Source of the DNA: Rhinopithecus roxellana | Taxonomy: Eukaryota; Chordata; Mammalia; Primates; Cercopithecidae | DNA: 64,000 nucleotides | Assembly (NCBI RefSeq): GCF_007565055.1 | Contig: NC_044558.1 | Location: forward strand, 79,199,444 to 79,263,443 | Direction: 5' to 3' | Part shown: one piece after another, positions 11,732 to 21,957 of the stretch | Layout of the letters: every line of letters starts with the position of its first letter | Numbering within the stretch: the stretch's first letter is position 1 | The notes under the pieces: generated by a model | Told to the model about the DNA's origin: nothing | The model's database searches: none | What the model saw: only the letters and a program-made list of their open reading frames with translations | Translations under genes and position numbers: made by a program

Positions 11732-13221
11732 CAGCCCTCCACGGACTTGGATTTGCTTCCCTAAGGTGGCCTTCCTCAAGGGAAGAGGTGGGGGACTCCA
11801 CACCAGGCTCTTAGGTGGGGAACAGAAGGCTTAGGGAATTTCAGAGTGAGTGATTTGTTTAGGCCCATCATAGTGTAAGCAGGCAGATACTATCTCCCTG
11901 GAATGCTGTCTCCCCACTGTAATAATGATGTGAGAATGATAAATTATGTCCATCATAAAGGTCAGCCAGGAAAAAATGCATCATCACCATTTTTAGTTCA
12001 TTTGCAGATGAGCTTCTGAAATTTGGTTCAGATATTTCAAAACACTTAATATTTAAGGAATTTCAATTTATTCAACTAAAACCTGCCCATGGAATACATA
12101 GATAACAAATAGGTAAGCCACATTTAGAAAATAAATTTTTTATTTATAATAATAAAAAAGGATTTCCAGCTATATTTGAATTTCAGACAAGCAACAAATG
12201 ATTTTTATTGTAAGTATGTCTCATAAAATATTTATGACTGAAAAAAAACCATTGCTGTTTGTCTGAAATTCAAATTTAACTGGGCATTGGAAGTCCTGTA
12301 TTTTATTTGGTAATTCCAAATGCAGGGAGTCTTCACACATTGATATTTATGAAGATTATATGCCAGTTTATCTTTTGTTTTTAGTAAAATTGTATTTTCC
12401 AAGCCCAGGAAATACATCATAAGAAATTTGAGTTTTGCTAAGGATGACCTTTTTCAAAGTTAGGCCTCTCAGAAACATCACTTTTTAAAAATCAAAGCTG
12501 ACATAGTTTAAGGTGCAGCCACCTTCAAAAATGTTCACCCTGAACAGTAGGCTTCAAGAAGAAGAAAATAATTCTTTCAAGGTCTTTTCTACCATTAGAA
12601 AATACTTACAGACTTCTATATCCATCTTAAAGACTTTATGATTGTGACAAATCTATGCTCATTCTCTGTATAGGGGCAGGTGGAACAGGTGCAGTAGCAG
12701 AATTCAGCATTATTATTATCCTTTTCCTAACACAAACAATAAACTGGACTCTAGTGGGTCTCAGAAACTTAGAAAAGGACAGGTGGAACTGAAGAGCCAG
12801 TGTTCTCTTCCAGATGTGTTAAGGGCTCTATTACAAAAACGCAGTTGTACTGTATTTTTTAAAAAAAGAATAAACAGTAGGTCTGTATTTCAGTCTTCTG
12901 CAAAGAGAACAACACGGCCAGGCACTGGATCCTGGTGGATTTGTAGACCCAGTCGAATAGAATTAGAGGAAAAACAGAAGTCAAAACAAACCAAAAACAG
13001 GAATAATGTTCCACAGAAAGTTTCTAACTGCGGAATTTATACTACAGGCAATATTTAAGATTATTTTAGCTGGTACCTAGATAAATTTGTAAGATCTTTG
13101 AAAAACTTTAACATCTTAATGTGTATTAAGAAAGGTAACACACAAAACTCATGGTTTCATGAATTGTTTACTTGATGTGTGGCTGAATTTAGTTTTTCAA
13201 GTCTAAAATGTGAATTAATTT
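11732..13221. other. AT-rich unique-looking sequence
   Basis: About 1.5 kb without a repeat I can name. A 91-codon plus-strand frame at 12783-13058 is rich in Lys, Arg, Ser and Thr and shows no motif; I treat it as chance. Confidence 0.45.
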
Positions 13222-13236
13222 AAAGAAAAATGTTAA
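13222..13236 (+). repeat. Left target-site duplication of the RPL31 retrocopy
   Basis: The 15-mer aaagaaaaatgttaa occurs here and again at 13739-13753, exactly flanking the RPL31 mRNA-like block and its poly(A). This is the signature of L1-mediated retroposition. Confidence 0.93.
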
Positions 13237-13308
13237 GGTACTTGCAACTGCGGCTTTCTTTCTCCCACAATACCTCGCGCTCTTCCTTTCTAACTTGGAC
13301 CCGGCAGA

Positions 13309-13686
13309 ATGGCTCCCACAAAGAAGGGTGGCGAGAATAAAAAGGGCCGTTCTGCCATCAACGAGGTGGTGACCCGAGAATACACCATCAACATTCACAA
13401 GCGCATCCATGGAGTGGGCTTCAAGAAGCGTGCCCCTCGGGCACTCAAAGAGATTCGGAAATTTGCCATGAAGGAGATGGGAACTCCAGATGTGCGCATT
13501 GATACCAGGCTCAACAAAGCTGTCTGGGCCAAAGGAATAAGGAATGTCCCATACCGAATCCGTGTGCGGCTGTCCAGAAAACGTGATGAGGATGAAGATT
13601 CACCAAATAAGCTCTATACTTTGGTTACCTATGTACCTGTTACCACTTTCAAAAATCTACAGACAGTCAATGTGGATGAGAACTAA
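13309..13686 (+). pseudogene. RPL31: RPL31 processed retrocopy with intact 125-codon ORF
   Basis: The frame encodes a full-length ribosomal protein L31 (eL31), a component of the 60S ribosomal subunit near the peptide exit tunnel. It begins MAPTKKGGENKKGRSAINEV and ends NVDEN, at the normal length of 125 residues. Compared with the human protein as I remember it, I see only Ala4 to Thr, Lys10 to Asn and Asn93 to Asp. It has no introns. The region from about 13240 resembles the RPL31 5' UTR, including a pyrimidine-rich stretch, and the stop TAA at 13684-13686 is followed by AATAAA at 13709-13714 and an A run to about 13740. Exact 15-bp target duplications flank it. It is therefore a retrotransposed mRNA copy, not the parental gene. 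An open frame may mean the insertion is recent or simply lucky. No promoter is visible upstream beyond the copied 5' UTR, so expression cannot be inferred. Confidence 0.95.
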
Positions 13687-13708
13687 TTGCTGATCATCAA
13701 ATACATCA

Positions 13709-13714
13709 AATAAA
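13709..13714 (+). terminator. Copied RPL31 poly(A) signal
   Basis: AATAAA, 16-20 bases before the genomic A tract (from about 13727), carried over from the parental mRNA. Confidence 0.85.
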
Positions 13715-13738
13715 GTTATAAAATTGAAAAAAAAAAAA

Positions 13739-13753
13739 AAAGAAAAATGTTAA
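13739..13753 (+). repeat. Right target-site duplication of the RPL31 retrocopy
   Basis: Exact copy of the 15-mer at 13222-13236, overlapping the last A residues of the tail. Confidence 0.93.
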
Positions 13754-14190
13754 ATATATAAAGCCACAAATGTTAAGTTCATTTGCCAAAAACTGTGAAG
13801 GTGACGTGTAAATGCACTTTACGAAATATTGCCCCATGAGAGGGTTATTTCTGCTAAGATTGTGAACAGGATATCCATTCCAGAAAGAGGGAAGCAACAT
13901 GACCTGCTGCTGCATCCTACTGATCCCAGAGTCTCTATCAGTCATTCACTCCTTAGTGAGGCCATTTTGGCCTCCAGCCTTTCAGAGCATGAGAAGCTCA
14001 GTCAGAATAAGACCCTGGGAAATACAGAAGAAATAAGAAAGACTGAACACTTAAGAGATCTGAAGATAAAACCCCCTCATATTTTAATGACATCTTCATC
14101 TGAACACTTGCATTCCACAAATTTCCACACGTCAACCATAGAGCGAGCCTCCCTCTAGAACTGCCACAGTGAAGACACCGCATTGATTTT
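13754..14190. other. Unique-looking sequence, nothing recognised
   Basis: No repeat or coding motif seen. A 109-codon plus-strand frame at 13829-14158 has no recognisable feature. Confidence 0.45.
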
Positions 14191-14191
14191 C

Positions 14192-14493
14192 TTTTTTTTT
14201 TTTTTTTGAGACGGAGTCTCGCTCTGCCACCCAGGCTGGAGTGCAGTGGCCGGATCTCAGCTCACTGCAAGCTCCGCCTCCTGGGTTTACGCCATTCTCC
14301 TGCCTCAGCTTCCCGAGTAGCTGGGACTACAGGCGCCCGCCACCTCGCCCGGCTAGTTTTTTGTACTTTTTTTTAGTAGAGACGGGGTTTCACCATGTTA
14401 GCCAGGATGGTCTCGATCTCCTGACCTCGTGATCCGCCCGTCTCGGCCTCCCAAAGTGCTGGGATTACAGGCTTAAGCCACCCGCGCCCGGCC
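14192..14493 (-). mobile_element. Young full-length Alu (Old World monkey AluYR-like)
   Basis: Antisense Alu with a leading T run at about 14192-14207, both monomers and the terminal 'cgcgcccggcc'. The order 'gccacctcgcccggctag' near 14338 and 'gtggccggatctcagctc' near 14246 match the macaque-lineage AluY consensus I remember ('ctagccgggcgaggtggc', 'gagatccggccac') and not human AluY. Low divergence suggests insertion after the Old World monkey/ape split. I could not settle a target duplication. Confidence 0.93.
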
Positions 14494-15330
14494 TATTTTG
14501 CAAAATAATAAATCAAATCTGGCCAAAACGTGTGCTTTCTTCATACATGTATTTACATTTTCATCCAAGACTATTCTATAAGCTTTTCCATAGTATTTGC
14601 AGCTGCCTATTGTAGCTTCCAGTAATAACCTTTCCAAACCCCTAGGGCAGCTCCTATACATCTTTGGCACACGGAAAGACGTATTTCTCTAAGGTAAATG
14701 TACATTTAAATAATTCACTTGTAGCAGTCTGCCAAACACTTCATACATCAGTGGATGAGCCTTTCATTCAGTTCTCTATTGTGAACCACCTTTGAGTTTT
14801 ATGCTTTAAAAGAATGTTTATGTTTACTTACAGAGGCCAATTGCCATCTATTTTTTATGTTGGTCAAACAGTGGGAAATTGTGTGTCTTTGATCCTCCAA
14901 AGCACATTGAGCACGCATGCAAGTGGTAGCAGTGAAGCTCACTTCTCAATATTAGTGGGAAGTTCTGTTACGCAAGAGGTAGATAGTGAGCAGCACAAAA
15001 AATGAACTAAAAAAAAGGATATATTTTTTTCAGAATCAGAATCCTTGTGTAGCTATCTAGTATTATAACTTCAGTAACATTATGAGCAGCTAAAGCTAAA
15101 ATTTTACCATTGAAGATGTTAAACTCATCCTCCATGAACAGAGATTTAATCTCTAGCAACTCTAAGAGTAAATGACAGTATAGTGAAGTTTTGGCCAAAG
15201 AGAGATCTCCTCTGTTTTGGCTCCTGGGAGGTAACCTCCAAGCCCTTGAAGTTTCTTGCCTGATAGAAGTATCTTTGTTTATCTGGGATTCTGGGGCCAC
15301 ACAAAATTCAAAACAAGTCATTTAGGGTAG
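14494..15330. other. Unique-looking sequence, nothing recognised
   Basis: No repeat or gene motif recognised; short frames on both strands look like chance. Confidence 0.45.
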
Positions 15331-15339
15331 GGGCTTTGG

Positions 15340-15790
15340 GTAACACAATATCAGCTTGACCTCTGAAGGGCCTGAAGACAAAGACCAACCATGTGAATGG
15401 TCTAGCAAGATTATGTGTTTGAGCCCCAGCAAAACCTCTGGACACCATGGCTCAAATGAGCTTCCCTGATTGGCTGACTTCAGTGTGTATTGCCATGCAT
15501 CATCGCCAAAAAATAACATGGGCTATGACTTAATGAGGAGAGGACCACTGGAAGCTCCATGTTTGCAACTTTCCTGAATTTGTTTTTATTTCCTGTCTCA
15601 CTTGCTGATTTTAGTATATTTTTGTTGTTGGTATATACTGTAATTATGAGTATAACAGCTTCATTTCAACATTGTGAGTCCCTCCAGCAAATTATCAAAA
15701 CAAAGGTTTTGAGGATCTGTGAATCTGCAATTGGTGTCAGAAGTGACAGTCATCTTGTGACATTGTTTTCTGACTTCACAATGGCACTCC
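15340..15790 (+). mobile_element. Possible ERVL-type LTR remnant
   Basis: The order 'gattggctgacttcagt' near 15469, 'ttgtgagtccctccagcaaa' near 15671, 'ttatcaaaacaaaggttttg' and 'gcaattggtgtcagaagtg' near 15728 recalls the 3' part of several ERVL-family LTRs. The exact family is not known to me. Confidence 0.4.
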
Positions 15791-15849
15791 CTCTTTTCAT
15801 TTTGTTCAAATTAGTTTCAATTTTTAAATAATAACCTATCTATCGACTT

Positions 15850-15985
15850 CTCTGCATAATCTCAAAGCTGGAAAGAACTGTAAAAGAGTACTAGTTCCAA
15901 ATACCATCTTTTGGGCATCTTTCGGGAAGGGAATGAAGCAGTAATTTCTGCCTGGATGTGGGGAAACTGAGGCCCCAATACACTA
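15850..15985 (-). repeat. Weak MIR-like segment, antisense
   Basis: 'ctcaaagctggaaagaact' near 15861 and 'ggggaaactgaggcccc' near 15959 resemble an antisense SINE core. Low confidence in family and ends. Confidence 0.4.
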
Positions 15986-16145
15986 AATATATATGGGGAT
16001 TGGCATTTGCTGAAAATTAAATAGCAAGTTAACATGTTAATTCAAAACAGTATGTAATTTCAAATTCCACAACCTATCAGTTTCTGGACATGAAAGGCAT
16101 TTTAAATATGGTAGTACCTAGTGAGAATAAATTTTAAAAATAAGT

Positions 16146-16539
16146 TAATATAGTTTGAATATTTGTTCCCTCCAAATCTCACGTTGAAATTTGATCCCCA
16201 GTGTTGGAGGTGGGCCCAGTGGGATGTACTTGAATTACGGTAGCAGATTCTTCATTAATAGCTTGGTGTCATGCTCCTGGAAGCTAATGCATCTTCATTC
16301 TTAATTCCTGCAAGATCTGGTTGTTAAAAATAGACTGTCAACTCCCTCTTCTCTGCCTGTCTCTCACCATGTGATGTCAACCTCCCTTTGCCTTCTGCTA
16401 TGAGGGGAGGCTCTCTGAGTTCTCACCAGATACAGATGACAGCTCCATGCTTCTTGTACAGTCTTAAAACTATGAGCCAAATAAACCTCTTTACTTAGCC
16501 TCAAGTATTCCTGTATAGCAACACAACATGGATTAAGAC
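16146..16539 (+). mobile_element. MST-type MaLR solo LTR
   Basis: Nearly complete: 'taatatagtttgaatatttg' start, 'ccctccaaatctcacgttg' near 16168, 'gttggaggtggg' near 16203, 'caagatctggttgttaaaa', 'tcaccatgtgatgt', 'tgtacagtcttaaaactat', 'gagccaaataaacctcttt' with a poly(A) signal (aataaa near 16479), and an ending 'ggattaagac'. No internal region is attached. Confidence 0.8.
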
Positions 16540-17087
16540 CTCAGCTAAGCTCAATGTGGTGTCTTTACATTTTTGTCATAGTTATTAGAGGAAAGGTGGG
16601 GAAAATGTTGGAGCAGAATATTTTAATGATAACTCCATGGTAAATTCCTACTACTGTGTGGAATTAGTGGGTTCTTGGTCTCCCCGACTTCAAGAATAAA
16701 GCCACGGACTGTTGCAGTCAGTGTTACAGTTCTTAAAGATGGTAGTCCAGAGTTTGTTCCTTCAGACGTTCAGATGTGTCTGGAGCTTCCTCCGTCTGGT
16801 GGGTTTGTGGTCTCGCTTACAGCAGTGAAACTGCAGACCTTCGCGGTTAATGTTACAGCTCTTAAAGGCAGTGCATCTTAAGTTATTCGGTCTTCCCCGT
16901 GGGTTCGTGGTCTCTCTGGCTTCAAGACTAAGGCTGCAACCATTCACGGTGAGTGTTACAGCTCATAAAAACAACAGTGACCCAAGGAAAAAGCAGCACC
17001 AAGCTTTACCGCAAAGAGCAAACAATCAAACCTTCCCAGCTCAAAGCGGACCCCACAAGGTTGCAGCTGGTTGGCTTGGGCAGCCTG

Positions 17088-17095
17088 CTTTTATT
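17088..17095 (-). promoter_or_regulatory. LTR12 TATA-like box
   Basis: Minus strand reads AATAAAAG downstream of the CCAAT array, at the place of the known HERV-9 LTR core promoter. Transcription would run toward position 16650. Confidence 0.6.
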
Positions 17096-17107
17096 CCCTT
17101 ATCTGAC

Positions 17108-17360
17108 CCCACCCACATCCTGCTGATTGGTCCATTTTACAGAGAGCTGATTGGTCTGTTTTGTCAGAGTGCTGATTGGTGCATTTACTGTCCTCTAGCT
17201 AGACATAAAAGTTCTCCAAGTCCCCACTAGGTTAGCTAGATACAGAGTGCTGATTGGTGTATTTACAAACCCTGAGCTAGACACAGAGTGCTGATTGGTG
17301 CTTTTACGATCCCTTAGCTAGACATAAAGGTTCTCCAAGTCCCCACTAGACTCAAGAGCC
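17108..17360 (-). promoter_or_regulatory. LTR12 enhancer repeat block with five CCAAT boxes
   Basis: The plus strand carries 'gctgattggt' at about 17122, 17146, 17171, 17249 and 17290, each an inverted CCAAT (ACCAATCAGC on the minus strand), spaced by degenerate 30-40 bp repeats with 'gctagacataaa' or 'gctagacacagag'. CCAAT boxes in LTR12 are known NF-Y sites; binding here is inferred. Confidence 0.75.
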
Positions 17361-18184
17361 CAGCTGGCTTCACCTAGTGGATACTGTACCAGGGCTTCAC
17401 CTAGTGGATACAACCCTTGGGCGGTTGATGAGACTGGGCACCACGGAGCAGGGGGTGGCGCCTGTCGGGAGGCTCAGGCCTTGCCGGAGTTCATTGCCCC
17501 CTGGGGGAGCTAAGACATGGCGGGCTGCAGGTCCCGAGCTATGCCCTGCGGGGAAGCAGCTAAGGCCCGGTGAGAATTCAAGCGTGGTGCATGCGGGCCG
17601 GCAGTGCTGGGGGACCCGGCACAACCTCCGCAGCTGCTGGCCCGGGTGCTAAGCCCTTCGCTGCCCTGGGCCAGCTGTGCCAGCCGGCCGCTCCGTGTGC
17701 GGGGCCGCCAAGCCTGCGCTCGCGCCTGCGGGAACTCGCGCTGGCCCCAAGCAGGCCATGCTCAGCCCCCGTTCCAGCCTGCACCTCTCCCTCCATACCT
17801 CCCCACAAGCAGAGGGAGGGGGCTCTGGCCTCGGCCAGCCGAGAGAGGGGCTCCCACAGTGCCGTGGCGGGCTGAAGGGCTCCTCAAGCGCCACCAGAGT
17901 GGACACCAAGGCTGAGGAGGCATCGAGGGGGACGGCTGCTAGGGCGCTATCACTTCTTACTATCTCAGCACACTAGGAGTCACTAACAAGGAAGACAGTT
18001 GGGAAATAGGCCTTATGAATATCATCAAAATATTTACTTGATCAAGAATAATATTCACCACAAGCCCTAAAGAATGAAGAAGAGGTGCATCGTTAATCTA
18101 TTGGCAAGCTGGAAGCTGATAAATTAACATTAAGGATGAATGTTTTCCCTGCAGAGAATAGGAACTGAATCAAAGAAAAACAAC

Positions 18185-18290
18185 AGGGTTGTAAGCTCCA
18201 TGAGGGAAGGGAATGCATTTCTTTGAGCCAGCGTCTAGCACAGTGCCAGGTGCCTGGCATAGCATTCAAATAATGTTTGTTGAATGAGTG
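18185..18290 (+). repeat. L2 LINE 3' end
   Basis: 'gtaagctccatgagggaagg' near 18191, 'cacagtgccaggtgcctggc' and a terminal 'tgtttgttgaatgagtg' are L2 3' end landmarks in sense orientation. Confidence 0.75.
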
Positions 18291-18299
18291 CAAAGCCAT

Positions 18300-19000
18300 T
18301 AATCAATGCTGCCATAAGCACCTGTTGGGAATTTTCCTCTTCTTAACCCCCACTGTCACAGAAACATCAAAAGGTTGCCTGGTAACCATTATGTCAACAT
18401 AACCATGCCCACCTGGCTGTTGTAGATTGGTCCAGAGTTGACACACACTGGGTCAATGAGCCATTTTCTTGGGGAATTGGAAGAACTAATTGATTCCAGC
18501 CTTGGCCTGCCTTGGTCTGCCTTGCCTTTGAAAGAAAGAGACGTTAACTCAGAAACGATTGATGGCTACTTTCTGCCACATGAGCTGGGAAGTGGAGAAG
18601 GCAGGGAAGCATGAAGCAGAGGTGCTGACAGAAGCAGAGTTGGAAGGTGGAAGAAACTTCCTGTAAGTCTGGAGTTTTGGGTCCAGCTCATTCCTGAGGA
18701 GTGACTCCTTCCCTGTCTTTGGTGTCGGTGAGGCATGCTGTTACCATAATAAGTCCTATCTGTGCTCCAGCTAGCTCCAGTAAGTTTCTCTTATTTGTAG
18801 TCAGAAAAGTCCCAACCAAAGGGTTCTGATAAAAAATAAATCAATGTCTTCTGCAGTCTGACCTCACTGAGGGATTTGTGATCTAAAGGCATCGTCCCCT
18901 CCACAGGAACCTAGAAGTACCATTGATTTCTTCATTTGTACACATGCTTTGCTTTTTCAACTACAGACACTGCTTATTACACCAGCAACTTAAGGATTCA
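18300..19000. other. Unique-looking sequence, nothing recognised
   Basis: No repeat family or coding motif supported. Confidence 0.4.
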
Positions 19001-19009
19001 AGACGAATG

Positions 19010-19175
19010 GCTGTGAGGAGAATCAGGAGACACAGGTTCAAGCCCTAGTTCTGCCACCAGCTTCCTGGTGGCTCAGACCTAGCAATAATCTCTCTAATCT
19101 TCATTTCCCATTCATAAAGGTGGAAGTAATAATCCCCAGTCTGCCAGCTTTGCAAAAATGAAAAGTTCTTTGCAA
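19010..19175 (+). repeat. MIR SINE
   Basis: 'acaggttcaagccctagttc' near 19033, 'tctgccaccagc', 'tctaatcttcatttccc' and 'aataataatccccag' fit the sense MIR order. Confidence 0.65.
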
Positions 19176-19369
19176 ATGTTCAGTGATGAATAATTCTTTA
19201 AAAAATTATGATCTACTTTAATGGGAGAAAAAGCTGGTTTGGAAAGTCTAAAGGAAGTCAGCTTCACCAAAAGAATGTATGCATGAGCCAAGCAAGTGAA
19301 GGTTAAGACCAGAGCAGTCCAAGTGGATACCGAGGCAAGAGCAGACAACCTGAGAAGGAACTACTATCA

Positions 19370-19485
19370 TTAACTGTGTCATTAACTACTATCACCCACT
19401 TTTCAGAAAAGGACACTGAGGTGTGTAGTTACTCAAAGCCACACATCTAGTCAGTACCAGAGGCTGAATCACACCCATGGATGCC
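19370..19485 (-). repeat. MIR SINE fragment, antisense
   Basis: 'acttttcagaaaaggacact' near 19398, 'gttactcaaagccacacatc' and 'cagaggctgaatcacacc' mirror the antisense MIR core. Confidence 0.6.
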
Positions 19486-19689
19486 CATCTCTGAAACACA
19501 TACTCTTAGTCAATGCCCTTAACCCCTTAAGGGAAATTGTTTTCAATGAGGCAATGATGATGCAATTGGAAAAATGAGCTGTGAGTGGCTTTTGCTGTGT
19601 TGGTATCTGTGCAGGCTCATATTGTTTTAAAATAAATAGAAAAGTATGAAGAATTTGAACAAACTCCTTTCATGGCCCAGCCTCAGCTA

Positions 19690-20965
19690 TTTTTTGTTGT
19701 TTTTATACTTTTAAGTTCTGGGATACATGTGCAGAACGTGCAGGTTTATTACATAGGTATACACATGCCATGGTGATTTGCTGCACCCATCAACCTGACA
19801 TCTACATTAGGTATTTCTCCTAATGCTATCCCTCCCCTAGCCCCCCACTCCCTGACAGGCCCAGGTGTGTGATGTTCTCCTCCCTGTGTCCATGTGTTCT
19901 CATTGTTCAACTCCCACTTATGAGTGGGAACATGTGATGTTTGGTTTTCTGTTCCTGTGTTAGTTTGCTGAGAATGATGGTTTGCAGCTTCATTCATGTC
20001 CCTGCAAAGGACACAAACTCATACTTTTTTATGGCTGCATAGTATTCCATGGTGCATATGTGCCACATTTTCTTTAGCATAGTACTGGTACCAAAACAGA
20101 TCTATAGACCAATGGAACAGAACAGAGGCCTCAGAAAAAAATGGCATACATCTACAACCATCTGATCTTTGACAAACCTGACAAAAACAAGCAATGGGGA
20201 GAGTTTCCTATTTAATAAATGGTGTTGGGAAAACTGGCTAGCCATATGCAGAAAACTGAAACCAGACTGCTTCCTTACACCTTATACAAAAATTAATTCA
20301 AGATGGATTAAAGACTTAAATGTGAGACCTAAAACCATAAAATCCCTAGAAGAAAACCTAGGCAATACCATTCAGGACATAGGCATGGGCAAAGACTTCA
20401 TGTCTACAACACCAAGAGCAATGGCAACAAAAGCCAAAATAGACAAATGAGATCTAATTAAACCAAAAAGCTTCTGCACAGTAAAAGAAACTATCATCAG
20501 AGTGAACAAGCAACCTACAGAATGGGAGAAAATTTTTGTAATCTATCCATCTGACGAAAGGTGAATATCCAGAATCTACAAGGAACTTAAATAAATTTAC
20601 AAGAAAAAACAACCCCATCAAAAAGTGGGTGAAGGATATGAACAGACATTTCTCAAAAGAAGACATTTATGTGGCCAACAAACATACGAAACACCACACA
20701 GCAAAACCACAATGAGAGGCCATCTTATGCCAGTTAGAATAGTGATCATTAAAAAGTCAGGAAACAACAGATGCTGGAGAGGATGTGGAGAAATAGGAAT
20801 GGTTTTACACTGTTGGTGGGAGTGTAAATTAGTTTCACCATTGTGGAAGACAGTGTGGGGATTCCTCAAGGATCTAGAACCAGAAATACCATTTGACCCA
20901 GCAATCCCATTACTGGGTATATACCCAAAAGATTATAAATCATTCTACTATAAAGACTTAGCTTT
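19690..20965 (-). mobile_element. Second twin-primed (5'-inverted) L1
   Basis: From 19690 (T-rich tail) to about 20077 the minus strand reads the L1 3' UTR and end of ORF2 down to 'KKMWH'. From 20078 to about 20960 the plus strand reads ORF2 from just after the RT region ('WCWENWLAICRKLKP') through the C-terminal Cys domain ('CWRGCGEIG') to 'PKDYKSFYYKD'. The two arms are neighbours in normal L1 order, with roughly 40 codons lost at the inversion joint. The frame is broken at several places (for example stops near 20447 and 20563). A target duplication could not be assigned with certainty. Confidence 0.87.
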
Positions 20966-21129
20966 CCATGACGACAAGGAATAGGTGAGTGAAGCTGATG
21001 TTCTCAGCACCCATAGTATTTATTTTCGGAGGCTGAATAGAGGATGCTCATTGAGAGACAGGTTCCTGTCAGTCTGTTAGAGGCCTACATAACTGCTTCA
21101 TTTTGAGCCAAGAGGTACAGGCTAAGGAG

Positions 21130-21640
21130 ATCCCTTCTTGGGGAAAGAGGAAGAAAAACAAGAAATGTAGAGGCAAACAGACAGAGAGCTACAAAAAAAA
21201 GAAGACTGATGGTAAGATGGAAAAAGAAGAGACCACGTAAGAGTGCACACAAACCTAAGTAAAGAGAAAAGCGTAACAGAGAGACAGAAATAGAAGAAAT
21301 AGGATATTTAAGAGAGGTAAAGAAAGATAACCTTAAACAAAGACAGAGGGCTAGAGATTAGCAATTAGAGAGCGAACATGATTAGAGACAGAAAGATGAC
21401 ATGTGGCAGAAAGAAATACAGAAAGAAAGGGAGGCAAAGAACATGCAGGTTTAAATAGAGACAGAAACAGAGTTCAGACAGGTAGCAATAGACAAAGAAG
21501 ATCACCTCAGAGACATGTAGACAACTGCAGATTGAGAGAGAGAGAGAGGAGAGAGAGAAAGAATGAGGCTTCAAGGTAGATAGAAAGACAGACATACAGC
21601 AGAAGGACATGAAGAGAGAAATAGGCAGATAACTTGCAAT
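21130..21640 (+). repeat. Degenerate GA-rich, purine-asymmetric region
   Basis: About 500 bases in which the plus strand is strongly enriched in A and G, with recurring 'agacagag', 'agagacagaa' and 'agaaagaaa' words and a pure (GA)n core at about 21533-21562. It reads as an old, heavily mutated simple repeat. The 103-codon minus-strand frame at 21365-21676 is rich in Leu, Ser and Phe for the same reason and is not a gene. Confidence 0.6.
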
Positions 21641-21838
21641 TTTGAACTTCAGTGTGGATTCCCTGTGCATCTCCATCCTGGGCTCCTACCAATGCAGGTT
21701 GGTCTGCATACACCCCGGCTCCAATGCCTGATAACAGTTACTAAAGTGTTTATCCCTCCTGTACCTGAATCTATCCACCCTTCAGTATATTTCTGCCTCA
21801 TCTCCACTGTACCTCATTCATCACGTTTCTTTTTTGTC

Positions 21839-21849
21839 TGAAGAAATAT

Positions 21850-21853
<4 letters not shown>
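21839..21853 (+). repeat. Left target-site duplication of the full-length L1
   Basis: tgaagaaatattctt, repeated exactly at 28049-28063. On the minus strand the implied first-strand nick is TTCTT/AT, an acceptable variant of the L1 endonuclease site TTTT/AA. Confidence 0.92.
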
Positions 21854-21883
<30 letters not shown>

Positions 21884-21957
21884 CTTTAAGTTCTAGGGTA
21901 CATGTGCATAACGTGCAGGTTTGTTACATATGTATACTTATGCCATGTTGGTGTGCT

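Larger units (their letters stand above)
16652..17966 (-). mobile_element. Solo LTR12 (HERV-9 LTR), antisense, CpG-rich
   Basis: On the minus strand this reads as an LTR12: U3 with GC-rich domains (about 17420-17960), a tandem block with repeated CCAAT motifs (about 17108-17360), a TATA-like AATAAAAG (plus-strand cttttatt at 17088-17095), then R/U5 with two or three 'gagctgtaacactcaccg'-type units and an ending 'aattccacaca'. HERV-9 LTRs are known promoters and enhancers. No retroviral internal sequence is attached, so it is a solo LTR. The usual AATAAA of LTR12 is GGTAAA here (plus-strand tttacc at 17005-17010), which would weaken polyadenylation in the LTR. Plus-strand frames at 17377-17976 are chance ORFs in the GC-rich U3. 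Confidence 0.9.

Noticed and set aside
12783..13058. 91-codon frame just before the RPL31 retrocopy, considered as a 5' exon or separate gene
   Set aside because: No motif, no splice evidence and outside the target duplication of the retrocopy.
13309..13686. RPL31 as the functional parental gene
   Set aside because: Introns are absent, a poly(A) tract is genomic and exact target duplications flank it, so it is a retrocopy.
17377..17976. Cluster of overlapping 75-103-codon frames on both strands
   Set aside because: They lie in the GC-rich U3 of LTR12, where stop codons are rare by composition; no motif or start context supports a gene.
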